A stretch of 64,000 nt of DNA, from NCBI RefSeq assembly GCF_024331145.1, contig NZ_JANDJO010000006.1:169516-233515 (forward strand), written 5' to 3'. Below are positions 45,770-54,744 of the stretch, in pieces (the stretch's first letter is position 1; every line of letters starts with the position of its first letter). Both the position numbers and the translations under genes were made by a program. The notes below the pieces were generated by a model, which was not told the origin of the DNA, did no database searches, and worked only from the letters and a program-made list of their open reading frames with translations. The DNA is from Shimia sp. CNT1-13L.2 (GTDB lineage Bacteria; Pseudomonadota; Alphaproteobacteria; Rhodobacterales; Rhodobacteraceae).

Positions 45770-46946
45770 CCGCAGCCCCATCCGCCTCGACCGGCAGTCC
45801 CAGCAAGCGGCGTTTTTCGGTCTGGGTCAGGAAATCCGCCGCCTGCACCCGCGCCCATTGCGCATCCCGCTCGGCGGCCAATGCGGGCACCTGGTCAAGG
45901 TCGGGCTTCAAGGTCAGATCCTCGCCTGAGAATTTGGTCAGCCACGCCCCGACGCTTTGTGCGACTCGCGTCGCCAGCGGCAGCACCGTCAGCCGATAGA
46001 AGGCGCGGTTCGCCTCCTGATAATTGGAATAGGTCGCGTCCCCCTGGATTCCCAACAACATCGGCGGCACCCCAAAGGCGAGTGCAATCTCGCGCGCAGC
46101 GGCTTCTTTCGTCTTCTGGAACTCCATGTCCGACGGCGAAAATCCCATCGGCTTCCAGTCCAGCCCGCCTTCCAGCAACATCGGTCGCCCGGCATTGCGC
46201 GCACCCTGATGGTGCGTCTCCATCTCTCCGACCAGGCGGTCATACTGATCCGCACTCAGGCCCCCTGCACCATCCGAGCCCTTGTAAACAATCGCCCCCG
46301 ACGGCCGCGCGGCATTGTCCAAAAGCGCCTTTGACCACCGCGACGCCGCATTGTGGACATCCACCGCCATCGCCGCCGCCTGCAACGGCGAAAACCCGTA
46401 ATGATCATCCTGCGGATGGAAGTTTCGCAAATGACAGATCGGCTGACCGGCCGTCATATCAAACCGGTGCTTACGATTGCCGACGCTGTATTCATAGGCC
46501 ACCGGCCAGCCATCCCCACCCGGCACCACGTTCATCCGGTCCGAGCGCAGCACGTGCAGTTCCAGCGGCACACCGCTGTCACCGCCCACGGCCTCGACAT
46601 AGCCGTTGCCGGACAAAAGCATCTGGCCATAAAGCGCCTCGAACAGCTCGGCGCGGCCCTGTGCCGGATTCGGCGCCTTCAAAAGGGACACCAGCGGGTG
46701 CGTTTCGTAGCGATGCACCCCGTCCTGCAAGACCAAAGGCAGGGCCGCCGCGCTTTCGGCAATCAGCTTTACACAGCGATACCCCACCGGATTGCCCGAA
46801 AACCCGGTCCGGGTCAGGGAAACGGTGTCACGCGGGCTCCAGGCCACGCGACCTGCGCTGTGCCAGGCCACCACTCGACCGGTCGCACTTGCTTTCTGCT
46901 CCGGCGCAGCCTCTGCCTCATGGTGTCGAAAAAAATCGAATAGCAT
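45762..46946 (-). CDS. GTA gp3: portal protein
   Basis: The 394-residue protein is an HK97-family portal: GYRCVKLIAESAAALPLVL, QMLLSGNGYVEAVG, ALLDNAARPSGAIVYKG, and ALAFGVPPMLLGIQGDATYSNYQEANRAFY. It forms the DNA entry ring. The ATG at 46946 (MLFDFFRHHE) suits the family; the in-frame start at 47081 overlaps gp2 and adds an odd N-terminus. Confidence 0.93.
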   Translation of the reverse strand: MLFDFFRHHEAEAAPEQKASATGRVVAWHSAGRVAWSPRDTVSLTRTGFSGNPVGYRCVKLIAESAAALPLVLQDGVHRYETHPLVSLLKAPNPAQGRAELFEALYGQMLLSGNGYVEAVGGDSGVPLELHVLRSDRMNVVPGGDGWPVAYEYSVGNRKHRFDMTAGQPICHLRNFHPQDDHYGFSPLQAAAMAVDVHNAASRWSKALLDNAARPSGAIVYKGSDGAGGLSADQYDRLVGEMETHHQGARNAGRPMLLEGGLDWKPMGFSPSDMEFQKTKEAAAREIALAFGVPPMLLGIQGDATYSNYQEANRAFYRLTVLPLATRVAQSVGAWLTKFSGEDLTLKPDLDQVPALAAERDAQWARVQAADFLTQTEKRRLLGLPVEADGAADE

Positions 46947-47050
46947 CTTTATGTTGCTCCTGCTCTGGACCCGGCGTTTTGTTCTTCGCTCCGGACAAGA
47001 CACACTCTGCGGGAAATTCGTTAATTCGCGCCCTCGCCACCGTACGGTGC

Positions 47051-48427
47051 TCAGAGGCCGCGCATACGGGGCGCCCGCCACTTGGCCGCGGGTTCCACCA
47101 TCAGCTCGTGCAGGGCCCAGACAAGCGCATCCACACGGTCGGGGCTGCCCTGCCCCTGATAGCCGGCCTGCGTCATGCGGCGCATCTGATCCTCAAGCGC
47201 CGAATGCGCACCCACGTGATGCACCCGCCCCTGTTCATAAAGCGCCGCCACAGGCTCGGCCCGCGCCACCTTCCCGCGCGAGGCCCGCACCGCCTTGAAC
47301 GGCACCATCGGGTCGATCTGGCGCACCACCTCGGCCACCAGATCACCGCCCTGATTGACCTCGGCCACCAGCTTGTCTGCCTGCCAGCTCTCCATCGCCG
47401 CAACCGCCACCTGCGCCCAGGCTGCTGGGCTGGCTGCACTGACCGTGGCATCGTCCAGCACATAGGCCTGCCAATGCCCGACATCCCCGCGCGTCACGAC
47501 CCCTGCCACGATGATCCCGCATTCATCCGATCCCGAATGCCCGGTCACGGGGGGATCGACGGCCACAACTATGCGGTCCAGGTCCGGCACCCCATCAACC
47601 CGCAACCCGTCCAGCATGTCCAGCGACCACAAGGCGCCGTCTTCCTCGTCCAATAGCACCCCGTCCAACTCCTGCCGTCCCAGCCGCGTACCCGCATAGC
47701 GCGCCCGCACTTCCGCCAGAAAACTCTCTGCCAGAAACGCCCGGTTGGCCTCGGTTGCAGCCCGCGTGACAACGGTTCCCTCGCGCGACAACAACGCCTT
47801 CAGAACCTCGACATTGCGCGGTGTCGTGGTCACACAGACCCGCGGATGCACCCCAAGACGCAATCCGAACTGCAACATGTCCCATGTCTCCTGGGCCTTT
47901 TTCCACTTCGCCAGTTCGTCCACCCAGGCCGCATCAAACTGCGGCCCACGCAGACTCTCAGGATCATGCGCTGAAAACACCTGCGCCACCGCCCCGTTGG
48001 GCCAGACAAGCCGCCTGCGCCCGGCCTCCCACTCCGGCATCCTGTCAGGCGGGGAACAGGCAAGGATCCCGCTGTCCCCAAAGACCATCACCTCGCGCAC
48101 CTGATCCACCGTCTCACCCACCAGCGCCACACGTCTGGCTGGCCCTGCATCTTCCGGCCCGTTGCCTTCGACCTGCGCCCTGACCCACTCCGCTCCGGCG
48201 CGTGTCTTGCCCGCCCCACGACCGCCCAGGATCACCCAGGTCGTCCAGTCCCCTTCGGGTGGCAACTGGTGATCAAACGCCCAGAACTCGAACAGGTAAG
48301 GCAGAGCCAGCAGCTCTCCCTCGCTCAGGTCATTCAGAAACCTCTCCCGCGTCTCGTGCGGCTCTGAGGCGATCAAGGCGGCGCCCGATCGTATCCCTTG
48401 CGGTTTCAAGTTCGAGCCGCCGGGCAT
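47051..48427 (-). CDS. GTA gp2: terminase large subunit
   Basis: The packaging motor has Walker A ILGGRGAGKTRAGAEW and Walker B-like FDAAWVDELAKW. A nuclease domain with VVAVDPPVTG and the late DRVDALVWALHEL segment follows. It cuts and pumps DNA into proheads. The start is uncertain: ATG 48427 is used here, TTG 48376 would fit the conserved N-terminus, and TTG 48463 is also open. All overlap gp1, and none has a strong Shine-Dalgarno. Confidence 0.92.
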   Translation of the reverse strand: MPGGSNLKPQGIRSGAALIASEPHETRERFLNDLSEGELLALPYLFEFWAFDHQLPPEGDWTTWVILGGRGAGKTRAGAEWVRAQVEGNGPEDAGPARRVALVGETVDQVREVMVFGDSGILACSPPDRMPEWEAGRRRLVWPNGAVAQVFSAHDPESLRGPQFDAAWVDELAKWKKAQETWDMLQFGLRLGVHPRVCVTTTPRNVEVLKALLSREGTVVTRAATEANRAFLAESFLAEVRARYAGTRLGRQELDGVLLDEEDGALWSLDMLDGLRVDGVPDLDRIVVAVDPPVTGHSGSDECGIIVAGVVTRGDVGHWQAYVLDDATVSAASPAAWAQVAVAAMESWQADKLVAEVNQGGDLVAEVVRQIDPMVPFKAVRASRGKVARAEPVAALYEQGRVHHVGAHSALEDQMRRMTQAGYQGQGSPDRVDALVWALHELMVEPAAKWRAPRMRGL

Positions 48428-48671
48428 CGCCGCGTCCCGTCTCTTGCTGCTGGCATTTTTCAAACCGTTTCTCCGTCTCTATGGCAATGCGGACCATCGC
48501 GCGCAGCTCGGCCATCGCCGCCCCCGCATCTGCCAAGGTCTGCGCCTCCCCCGTCTGCAAGCGTTGTTGAAGCCCCCGGATCGTACGGGCCAACCCCGCC
48601 AACAGCGCCCTGACATGGGTCACCTCGCCCTCAAGCGCGCGGCCTCCGGTTGGCGGTATTGATGTCGTCAT
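48330..48671 (-). CDS. GTA gp1: small terminase subunit
   Basis: The 113-residue helical protein sits first in the cluster and matches gp1/TerS in position, size and helix content (VRALLAGLARTIRGLQQRLQ, MVRIAIETEKRFEKCQQQE). In R. capsulatus this gene is needed for packaging and lacks a strong sequence-specific site, which fits random DNA packaging. It overlaps the gp2 start region. The GTA promoter should lie in the 177 bases upstream, where no clear sigma-70 hexamers were seen. Confidence 0.8.
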   Translation of the reverse strand: MTTSIPPTGGRALEGEVTHVRALLAGLARTIRGLQQRLQTGEAQTLADAGAAMAELRAMVRIAIETEKRFEKCQQQETGRGDARRLELETARDTIGRRLDRLRAARDAGEVSE

Positions 48672-48803
48672 AAGTTGCCTGCTGCCTCACACTGCCCACG
48701 TTCCCCCGACCGCGAGACATCCCCCGTCCCGCAAGGGCACGCTAGGCAGAGGCCACCGATTTCCAGTTAACGCAGCGCACGCAGGCAGAAGGCCCACCAA
48801 AGC

Positions 48804-48827
48804 AAAAGGGCGCCCAACCGGACGCCC
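48804..48827 (-). terminator. Rho-independent terminator after mltG
   Basis: On the minus strand GGGCGTCC pairs with GGGCGCCC around loop GGTT (8 bp, one U-G pair that exists only in minus-strand RNA), followed by TTTT. It separates the fatty-acid/mltG operon from the GTA cluster. Confidence 0.85.
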
Positions 48828-48848
48828 TAAACTTTGATTTAGCTAACC

Positions 48849-50000
48849 TTACTGGTTGGCCCGTTCCGCCTCGATCTGGCGCCACTTGGCCACGTTGCGG
48901 TTGTGCTCTTCCAGCGTCCGCGCAAAAGCGTGACCACCGGTTCCATCCGCAACAAAGAAGATAAAGTTGGTCTCGTCCGGATCAACCGCCGCCTCAAGGC
49001 TCGCACGGCCCGGGTTGGCAATCGGTGTCGGCGGCAGGCCCTCGATCACATAGGTGTTCCACGGTGTCTCGCGGCGCAATTCGCTCTGGCGCAGGCCACG
49101 GCCCAGCACCCCTTCACCACGCGTGATGCCATAGATCACCGTCGGGTCGGTTTGCAGCTTCATGCCCCGCTTGAGACGGTTGGTAAACACGCTCGCCACC
49201 TGACGACGTTCTTCCGGCACGCCGGTTTCCTTCTCGATGATCGAGGCCAGAACCAGCATTTCCTCCGGAGATTTCAAGGGCGTATCCGGCGACCGCGCCT
49301 CCCAGGCTGCAGCCACAAGCACATCCTGTGCGTCCTGCATCCGCTCAATCACCGAGGCTCGGCTGTCACCCACGCGCACCTCATAGCTGTCGGGCGCAAG
49401 CGATCCTTCGGCAGGCACATCGACCTCGCCGTTCAAGAGATCCACCCGCTTCAGGCCATCGACGATCTGCCAGCTGGTCACGCCTTCGGCAATGGCAATG
49501 CGATACCGGGTATCCGCCTGCGCACGCACCTTGGTAAAGGCATCCGGCGCCTCGCCCTCAACAGGGTTGAACGCTGCAACTTCCACGAACTTGCCGGTCT
49601 GGGGATCAAGCTCGCGCACCTGCACCGCCTGACGGGTCACACCGATGCGATACACCACTTCGGTGCCGCAGGTGCTTGCTCCGCCGCGGGTGACGATATC
49701 GGCGATCTCTTCCATCGACGCACCGGCAGGCACAAGGAAAGACCCCGCTTTCAGCTTGTCAGCTTTCTCGGTGTAATCCGCACCAATCCGGAAAATCGCG
49801 CCATTGCTGACTGCGCCGCGTGTCTCGAGATCACGCGACACCCGGCTCATGGTCGATCCGGGCGCAACCCGCAGGCAGATCGGCTCGCCCAGCGGGCCAG
49901 CGCCTTCATACTGGGATTTCCCCCAGATCACGACGCCGCCCAAAAGGAACACTGCCACGATCAGCAGCGTTATCGCGTTCGACGCGATGTGTCGCCACAT
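48849..50000 (-). CDS. mltG: Endolytic murein transglycosylase MltG
   Basis: The 383-residue protein has one N-terminal membrane helix (ITLLIVAVFLLGGVVIWG) and a YceG/MltG domain. That domain carries the catalytic-Glu segment LVLASIIEKETGVPEERRQVASVF and the motif LQTDPTVIYGI. It cuts nascent glycan strands at the inner membrane and sets their length. Its ATG directly follows the fabF stop, so the two share a message. Confidence 0.96.
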   Translation of the reverse strand: MWRHIASNAITLLIVAVFLLGGVVIWGKSQYEGAGPLGEPICLRVAPGSTMSRVSRDLETRGAVSNGAIFRIGADYTEKADKLKAGSFLVPAGASMEEIADIVTRGGASTCGTEVVYRIGVTRQAVQVRELDPQTGKFVEVAAFNPVEGEAPDAFTKVRAQADTRYRIAIAEGVTSWQIVDGLKRVDLLNGEVDVPAEGSLAPDSYEVRVGDSRASVIERMQDAQDVLVAAAWEARSPDTPLKSPEEMLVLASIIEKETGVPEERRQVASVFTNRLKRGMKLQTDPTVIYGITRGEGVLGRGLRQSELRRETPWNTYVIEGLPPTPIANPGRASLEAAVDPDETNFIFFVADGTGGHAFARTLEEHNRNVAKWRQIEAERANQ

Positions 50001-51260
50001 TTAGTCGACCTTTCCGAAAATCACCGATGCGTTGGTGCCGCCGAAACCGAACGAGTTGGACAGCGCCACGTTGATCTCGCGCTCGACCTTCTTGTTCGGA
50101 GCAAGGTCAACAGGCGTCTCAACCGCCGGCGTATCAAGGTTGATGGTCGGCGGCGCAACCTGGTCGCGGATCGCGAGGATCGAGAAGATCGCTTCGATCG
50201 CGCCAGCCGCACCCAGCAAGTGGCCGGTCATCGACTTGGTCGAGGACATGGTCACCTTGCCCGCAGCCTCGCCCATCATGCGCTCGACCGCGCCCAGTTC
50301 AATCACGTCAGCCATCGTCGAGGTGCCGTGCGCGTTGATGTAATCGATGTCCTTCGGCTCAAGACCCGCGTTCTTCAGCGCCGCGCGCATCGAACGCTCA
50401 CCGCCTTCACCATCTTCCGACGGCGCGGTGATGTGATAGGCGTCACCCGACAGGCCATAGCCCAGGACCTCGGCATAGATTTTCGCACCACGGGCAACCG
50501 CGTGTTCGTATTCTTCCAGAACCACGACACCGGCCCCTTCGCCCATCACGAAACCATCGCGGTCCGCGTCATAGGGACGGCTGGCAATGGTCGGGTCTTC
50601 CGTGCGCGAGGTCGACAGCGCCTTACAGGCGTTGAAGCCCGCGATGCCGATTTCACAGATCGCCGCTTCTGCACCACCGGCAACCATCACATCCGCATCG
50701 CCGAACATGATCAGACGGGCTGCGTCACCAATCGCGTGCGCACCGGTCGAACAGGCGGTCACAACCGCGTGGTTCGGGCCTTTGAAACCGTATTGAATGC
50801 CGACCTGACCGGAAATCAGGTTGATCAGGGCACCCGGAATAAAGAACGGCGATACCCGGCGCGGGCCTTTTTCGGCCATCAAAAGCGTGGTCTGTTCGAT
50901 CGACTGCAAACCGCCGATACCCGACCCGATCATCACACCGGTGCGTTCACGCGCCTCGGTCTCTTCCGGCTTCCAGCCCGAGTCTTCCACTGCCTGCTGG
51001 GCTGCGGCCAGACCGTAGAGGATAAAGTCATCCACCTTGCGGCGCTCTTTCGGCGCCATCCAGTCATCAGGGTTGAAGGTGCCGTCAGTTCCGTCGCCAT
51101 AAGGCACTTCACAGGCATATTTGGTCGTCACGCGTTCCGTGTTGAAACGGGTGATGGGCCCTGCCCCGGACTGACCGTCAAGAATACGCGACCAGGTTTC
51201 CTCGACCCCGCTTGCAAGCGGTGTAACCAAACCCAGACCAGTAACGACGACACGACGCAT
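50001..51260 (-). CDS. fabF: Beta-ketoacyl-ACP synthase II
   Basis: The 419-residue thiolase-fold enzyme has the catalytic Cys170 in VVTACSTGAHAIGDA. The two active-site histidines are in YINAHGTSTMADVIE and KSMTGHLLGAAGAIE. It elongates acyl-ACP with malonyl-ACP. It is followed immediately by mltG. A HisA paralogue separates it from acpP, its usual neighbour. Confidence 0.97.
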   Translation of the reverse strand: MRRVVVTGLGLVTPLASGVEETWSRILDGQSGAGPITRFNTERVTTKYACEVPYGDGTDGTFNPDDWMAPKERRKVDDFILYGLAAAQQAVEDSGWKPEETEARERTGVMIGSGIGGLQSIEQTTLLMAEKGPRRVSPFFIPGALINLISGQVGIQYGFKGPNHAVVTACSTGAHAIGDAARLIMFGDADVMVAGGAEAAICEIGIAGFNACKALSTSRTEDPTIASRPYDADRDGFVMGEGAGVVVLEEYEHAVARGAKIYAEVLGYGLSGDAYHITAPSEDGEGGERSMRAALKNAGLEPKDIDYINAHGTSTMADVIELGAVERMMGEAAGKVTMSSTKSMTGHLLGAAGAIEAIFSILAIRDQVAPPTINLDTPAVETPVDLAPNKKVEREINVALSNSFGFGGTNASVIFGKVD

Positions 51261-51415
51261 GATGTTGCCCTTTCCTCAATTGCTTGCACGCTCTTACCGC
51301 GCCTTTGCACATGGGGGCAAGCCTCACGAAGTCAATCGGTTGCCTTCCGCCCAAAGAAATAGCGCCAACCCGGCTTGGGCCAGCGCCATAGGTGACCTTG
51401 AGTCACATCACTTGC

Positions 51416-52159
51416 TTACTGGAACGCCGCCCGCGCTTCCGGTTCGGGCTGGGCCAGCGCCAGTGCCTCGCCAAGATCAACGTCCTTGGTGAACAACGAC
51501 TTGCTGATCAGCGTGCCCGAGATATTGGATACGTATTTCAAACGCGACACGTCATCCGACGCATGCACGGTTCCCCGAGCGATCACCGGATGGCGCGTCG
51601 CCGCCGAAATGCCCGAAATGACACCAAGCTGGCCGTCCTGATCGCCAATATCGGCATCAATATCCGTCACCAGAACACCGGCCAGCGGCACGTCGTCATA
51701 AGCCTTCACCACATCCTGCGGCTCAAGCGCGCCTGAGTTGCGCCAGCCATCGGTCATAAGCTTGCCTTCGAAGACGTCAATCGCCACGACAATCTGGTCC
51801 GGATAGCGGTTCGCCATCTCCTTCACGAGGTTCGAATCCTGCACCGCCAGCGTGCCGATCACCACGCGGCCCGCGCCCTTGTCGATCCAGCTTTCGATCC
51901 GCTCACGCGACCGCACACCGCCGCCAACCTGCACCGATGCTCCGGCCGTGCGGATGATGTCTTCGATCAGCTCGTCGTTATTGCCGTCCCCGAACAACGC
52001 GTCCATGTCGGTCACATGCAGCCACTCGGCACCGCTCTCCACGAAGGACTGCGCCGTTTTTACCGGATCCACATGCCAGATTGTCGGCTCTTCCGGACGC
52101 CCGCGATACAGCGAGACGCACTTGCCGCCTTTCAATTCGATTGTTGGATATACGATCAT
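51416..52159 (-). CDS. HisA-family TIM-barrel paralogue of unknown reaction
   Basis: The 247-residue protein has the HisA/HisF (beta-alpha)8 fold with GGKCVSLYRG, VQVGGGVRSRERIE and GTLISKSLF. Two HisA features are altered: the catalytic Asp8 is Glu8 (YPTIELKGG), and the DGT motif after beta-6 is replaced (TDIDADIGDQDG). Asp128 and Thr165 match the other HisA active-site positions. The true histidine operon is not here; the gene lies between acpP and fabF. The ATG at 52159 suits the family, and an in-frame start at 52195 was rejected. The function is unknown. Confidence 0.75.
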   Translation of the reverse strand: MIVYPTIELKGGKCVSLYRGRPEEPTIWHVDPVKTAQSFVESGAEWLHVTDMDALFGDGNNDELIEDIIRTAGASVQVGGGVRSRERIESWIDKGAGRVVIGTLAVQDSNLVKEMANRYPDQIVVAIDVFEGKLMTDGWRNSGALEPQDVVKAYDDVPLAGVLVTDIDADIGDQDGQLGVISGISAATRHPVIARGTVHASDDVSRLKYVSNISGTLISKSLFTKDVDLGEALALAQPEPEARAAFQ

Positions 52160-52297
52160 GGTTTCCTCCCGGAAAATGTATGGCCCTCTCCACATCGGCC
52201 CCTCTCAGGATGAAAGCCTAACACCGCAGGGTGATATTCCCAAATCGGCAAAATCGAAGTCGAATCCGGCAACGCGGGCAAAACTGCCCCAAAAAGG

Positions 52298-52325
52298 AAA
52301 AAGCCCCCGCCTTTCGGCAGGGGCT
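52298..52325 (-). terminator. Rho-independent terminator after acpP
   Basis: On the minus strand a 10-bp stem (AGCCCCTGCC with GGCGGGGGCT, one U-G pair) closes a GAAA loop and is followed by TTTTT. A second small hairpin (ACGCCT-CGAA-AGGCGT on the plus strand) lies between it and the acpP stop. Confidence 0.9.
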
Positions 52326-52352
52326 CTTCTACGCCTCGAAAGGCGTCAGAAC

Positions 52353-52586
52353 TTAGGAAGCTTCAGTGATGAACTTCACTGCGTCGCCGAAGGTCTGGAT
52401 GGTTTCGGCTGCGTCGTCCGGGATCTCGATGCCGAACTCTTCTTCGAAAGCCATCACGAGTTCCACGGTGTCGAGGCTGTCTGCGCCCAGGTCGTCGATG
52501 AACGAAGCGTTCTCAACAACTTTGTCTTCTTCAACACCCAGGTGCTCTACAACGATCTTTTTCACGCGGTCTGCGACGTCGCTCAT
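52353..52586 (-). CDS. acpP: Acyl carrier protein
   Basis: The 77-residue acidic protein has the phosphopantetheine site [11 protein letters not shown] with Ser37. It carries growing acyl chains for FabD, FabG and FabF encoded around it. A possible promoter lies about 150 bases upstream, leaving a long GC-rich leader. Confidence 0.98.
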   Translation of the reverse strand: MSDVADRVKKIVVEHLGVEEDKVVENASFIDDLGADSLDTVELVMAFEEEFGIEIPDDAAETIQTFGDAVKFITEAS

Positions 52587-52735
52587 GTCAATTCCTCATT
52601 CGTCATGGGCCCGAGGCCCTGTGATCGCCCGCCCCGATGGCGGGTTTGGTTTGTGCCCCGAAGGGCGGCTCTTGTTCACCGGCGAACCGGCAATTCACGG
52701 GTGAACCCAAGCACACCCTCGATAAATCTGCGCCG

Positions 52736-52763
52736 CCTATAGCACATCCTCATGCCAAGGCAA
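52736..52763 (-). promoter_or_regulatory. Sigma-70-type promoter for acpP
   Basis: On the minus strand TTGCCT (52763-52758), 16 bases, TATAGG (52741-52736). The leader of about 140 bases before acpP contains several dyads, including GTTCACC/GGTGAAC (52674-52706) with an inner CCGG-CGAA-CCGG. Confidence 0.5.
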
Positions 52764-52801
52764 ACGCTTTCGCAATATGGCATCTCCTGCCAACGGAACA
52801 A

Positions 52802-52824
52802 CCCCCGACCATCCTGATCGGGGG
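52802..52824 (-). terminator. Hairpin after fabG
   Basis: On the minus strand CCCCCGA and TCGGGGG form a 7-bp stem around a 9-base loop, followed by TTGTT. It is a moderate terminator nine bases after the fabG stop. Confidence 0.6.
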
Positions 52825-52832
52825 CAATCCGC

Positions 52833-53570
52833 TTACAGCATGGCCATGCCACCGTTCACATGCAAGGTCGAACCGGTGACATAACCGGCTTCATTGCTGG
52901 CCAGATACAGAACCGCCGCCGCGATCTCTTCGGGCGAACCCATACGCGCAGCCGGGATCTGGGCGTTGATCTTGCCCTTCTGGTCATCGTTAAGCTTGTC
53001 GGTCATCGCGGTGGCAATGAACCCCGGCGCAACCGCGTTCACGGTGATGCCACGGCTGGCCACTTCATAGGCAATCGACTTGCTCAGACCAACCATACCG
53101 GCCTTCGAGGCCGCATAGTTCGCCTGTCCGGGGTTGCCGGTCGCGCCAACAATCGACGAGATATTAATGATACGGCCCCAGCGCGATTTCATCATCGGGC
53201 GCATCACGCCACGGCACAGACGCATGGTCGAGGTCAGGTTCACATCCAGAACCGATTGCCACTCGTCATCCGACATGCGCATGAAAATCTGGTCGCGGGT
53301 GATCCCGGCGTTGTTCACCAGGATATCGACGCTGCCCATGGCCTCGATGGCCTGTTTCGGCAGGGCATCCACGGCCTCGGCATCGCTCAGGTTGCACGGC
53401 AGCACATGCGCGCGCTCGCCCAGTTCCGCCGCCAGCGCCTCCAGCGGTTCGACGCGGGTGCCCGACAGGCCCACGGTTGCGCCCGCCGCATGCAGGGCCT
53501 TGGCGATCTCGCCACCAATACCGCCCGACGCACCGGTTACCAGTGCGCATTTTCCAGTCAAATCAAACAT
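52833..53570 (-). CDS. fabG: 3-oxoacyl-ACP reductase
   Basis: The 245-residue short-chain dehydrogenase has TGASGGIGGEIAK at residues 12-24 and NNAG at 86-89. The catalytic Ser139, Tyr152 and Lys156 lie in the ISSIVGATGNPGQANYAASK region. It reduces 3-oxoacyl-ACP with NADPH. It follows fabD on the same strand after 70 bases. Confidence 0.97.
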   Translation of the reverse strand: MFDLTGKCALVTGASGGIGGEIAKALHAAGATVGLSGTRVEPLEALAAELGERAHVLPCNLSDAEAVDALPKQAIEAMGSVDILVNNAGITRDQIFMRMSDDEWQSVLDVNLTSTMRLCRGVMRPMMKSRWGRIINISSIVGATGNPGQANYAASKAGMVGLSKSIAYEVASRGITVNAVAPGFIATAMTDKLNDDQKGKINAQIPAARMGSPEEIAAAVLYLASNEAGYVTGSTLHVNGGMAML

Positions 53571-53640
53571 TTGAATGTTCCTTATTCATCTCAATCCTCC
53601 CACCCGCCAAGACGCCGAACAGGACGGAAGTTGTTCTGTC

Positions 53641-54585
53641 TCAGCCCTGCGCCAGGCTGGCTGCGGCGGCCTTTACGTCGTCCGGAGTGCCAACCACCTT
53701 GCAGGCAATCGCACGGTCGATACGGCGGATCATGCCCGACAGCGCCTTGCCGGCACCGATTTCCCAGGCCTCGGTGACACCGTTCTGGCTCATCCACGAC
53801 ACCGATTCGCGCCAGCGCACGGAACCGGTCACCTGATCTACCAGCAGCGAACGGATGGTGGCCGCGTCCTTCACAGGCTCGGCAATCACGTTTGCCACCA
53901 CCGGAACCGCAGGCATCTCGAGGTCAACATGGCTGAGGGCTTCGGCCATCGCCTCGGCAGCCGGCTTCATCAGGGCACAGTGGAAAGGTGCGCTCACCGG
54001 CAGAAGAACCGCACGTTTCGCGCCCTTCTCCTTGGCCAGTTCCACCGCACGTTCAACCGCGCCTTTGTGGCCTGACACCACAACCTGCCCCGGATCGTTG
54101 TCATTGGCCGCCTGGCAGATTTCGCCCTGTGCCGCTTCCGAGGCCACTTCGCGTGCCGTCTCGAAATCCAACCCCAGCAGCGCCGCCATAGCGCCAACAC
54201 CTACCGGAACCGCTGCCTGCATCGCCTCGCCACGTGTCCGCAGCAGGCGCGCCGTGTCGGCAATGCTCAGGGCACCTGCCGCCGCCAGCGCGGAATACTC
54301 GCCAAGGCTGTGACCCGCGACATAAGACGCGGCCTCGATCGGCACGCCTTCCGACTTCAGCGCCGCCATGGCCGCCAGCGAGGTCGCCATCAGCGCGGGC
54401 TGGGCATTCTGCGTCAGGGTCAACTGATCCTGCTCACCTTCCCAGATCAGCGCGCTCAGCTTTTCCCCAAGGGCCTCGTCGACCTCGTCGAAAACGGCCT
54501 TGGCCGACGGATAGGCATCCGCCAGCGCCTTGCCCATGCCAATGGTCTGTGCACCCTGTCCCGGAAATACAAATGCTCGGCTCAT
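53641..54585 (-). CDS. fabD: Malonyl-CoA:ACP transacylase
   Basis: The 314-residue enzyme begins SRAFVFPGQGAQTIGMG and has the active-site GHSLGE with Ser93. A catalytic His lies in LPVSAPFHCALM near residue 200. It loads malonyl groups on ACP. The ATG at 54585 was chosen from the conserved N-terminus; 54597 adds four residues. It is the first gene of the fabD-fabG pair. Confidence 0.96.
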   Translation of the reverse strand: MSRAFVFPGQGAQTIGMGKALADAYPSAKAVFDEVDEALGEKLSALIWEGEQDQLTLTQNAQPALMATSLAAMAALKSEGVPIEAASYVAGHSLGEYSALAAAGALSIADTARLLRTRGEAMQAAVPVGVGAMAALLGLDFETAREVASEAAQGEICQAANDNDPGQVVVSGHKGAVERAVELAKEKGAKRAVLLPVSAPFHCALMKPAAEAMAEALSHVDLEMPAVPVVANVIAEPVKDAATIRSLLVDQVTGSVRWRESVSWMSQNGVTEAWEIGAGKALSGMIRRIDRAIACKVVGTPDDVKAAAASLAQG

Positions 54586-54744
54586 GAAGTCCCCCAAAAT
54601 CTAGTGGTTTCAGCCGGAATACCGCTTGCCGGGCGCAGGCGCAACGCCCTTGCGCATTCCTGCACCACTTATGTGCGGCAAGAGAGCTTTCCGCAGCGCG
54701 TCTCCACATTTATCTAGGAACAAGACACGCAACAGGAGCTCCCC

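Larger units (their letters stand above)
34477..48671 (-). mobile_element. Gene transfer agent (RcGTA-type) structural cluster
   Basis: All structural genes of a Rhodobacter-type GTA lie on one strand in the canonical order, gp1 (48671) to gp15 (34775) plus a trailing DUF7742 gene. Most neighbours overlap by 1-14 bases. GTAs are domesticated phage-like particles that package random host DNA and carry it to related cells. No integrase, replication or lysis gene is present, as expected for a GTA. Only gp8 is disrupted. Regulators and head-spike genes known from Rhodobacter are not in the window. Confidence 0.95.

Noticed and set aside
34477..48671. Active temperate prophage instead of a GTA
   Set aside because: There is no integrase, repressor, replication or lysis gene and no attachment-site repeats; gene order and sizes are those of RcGTA.
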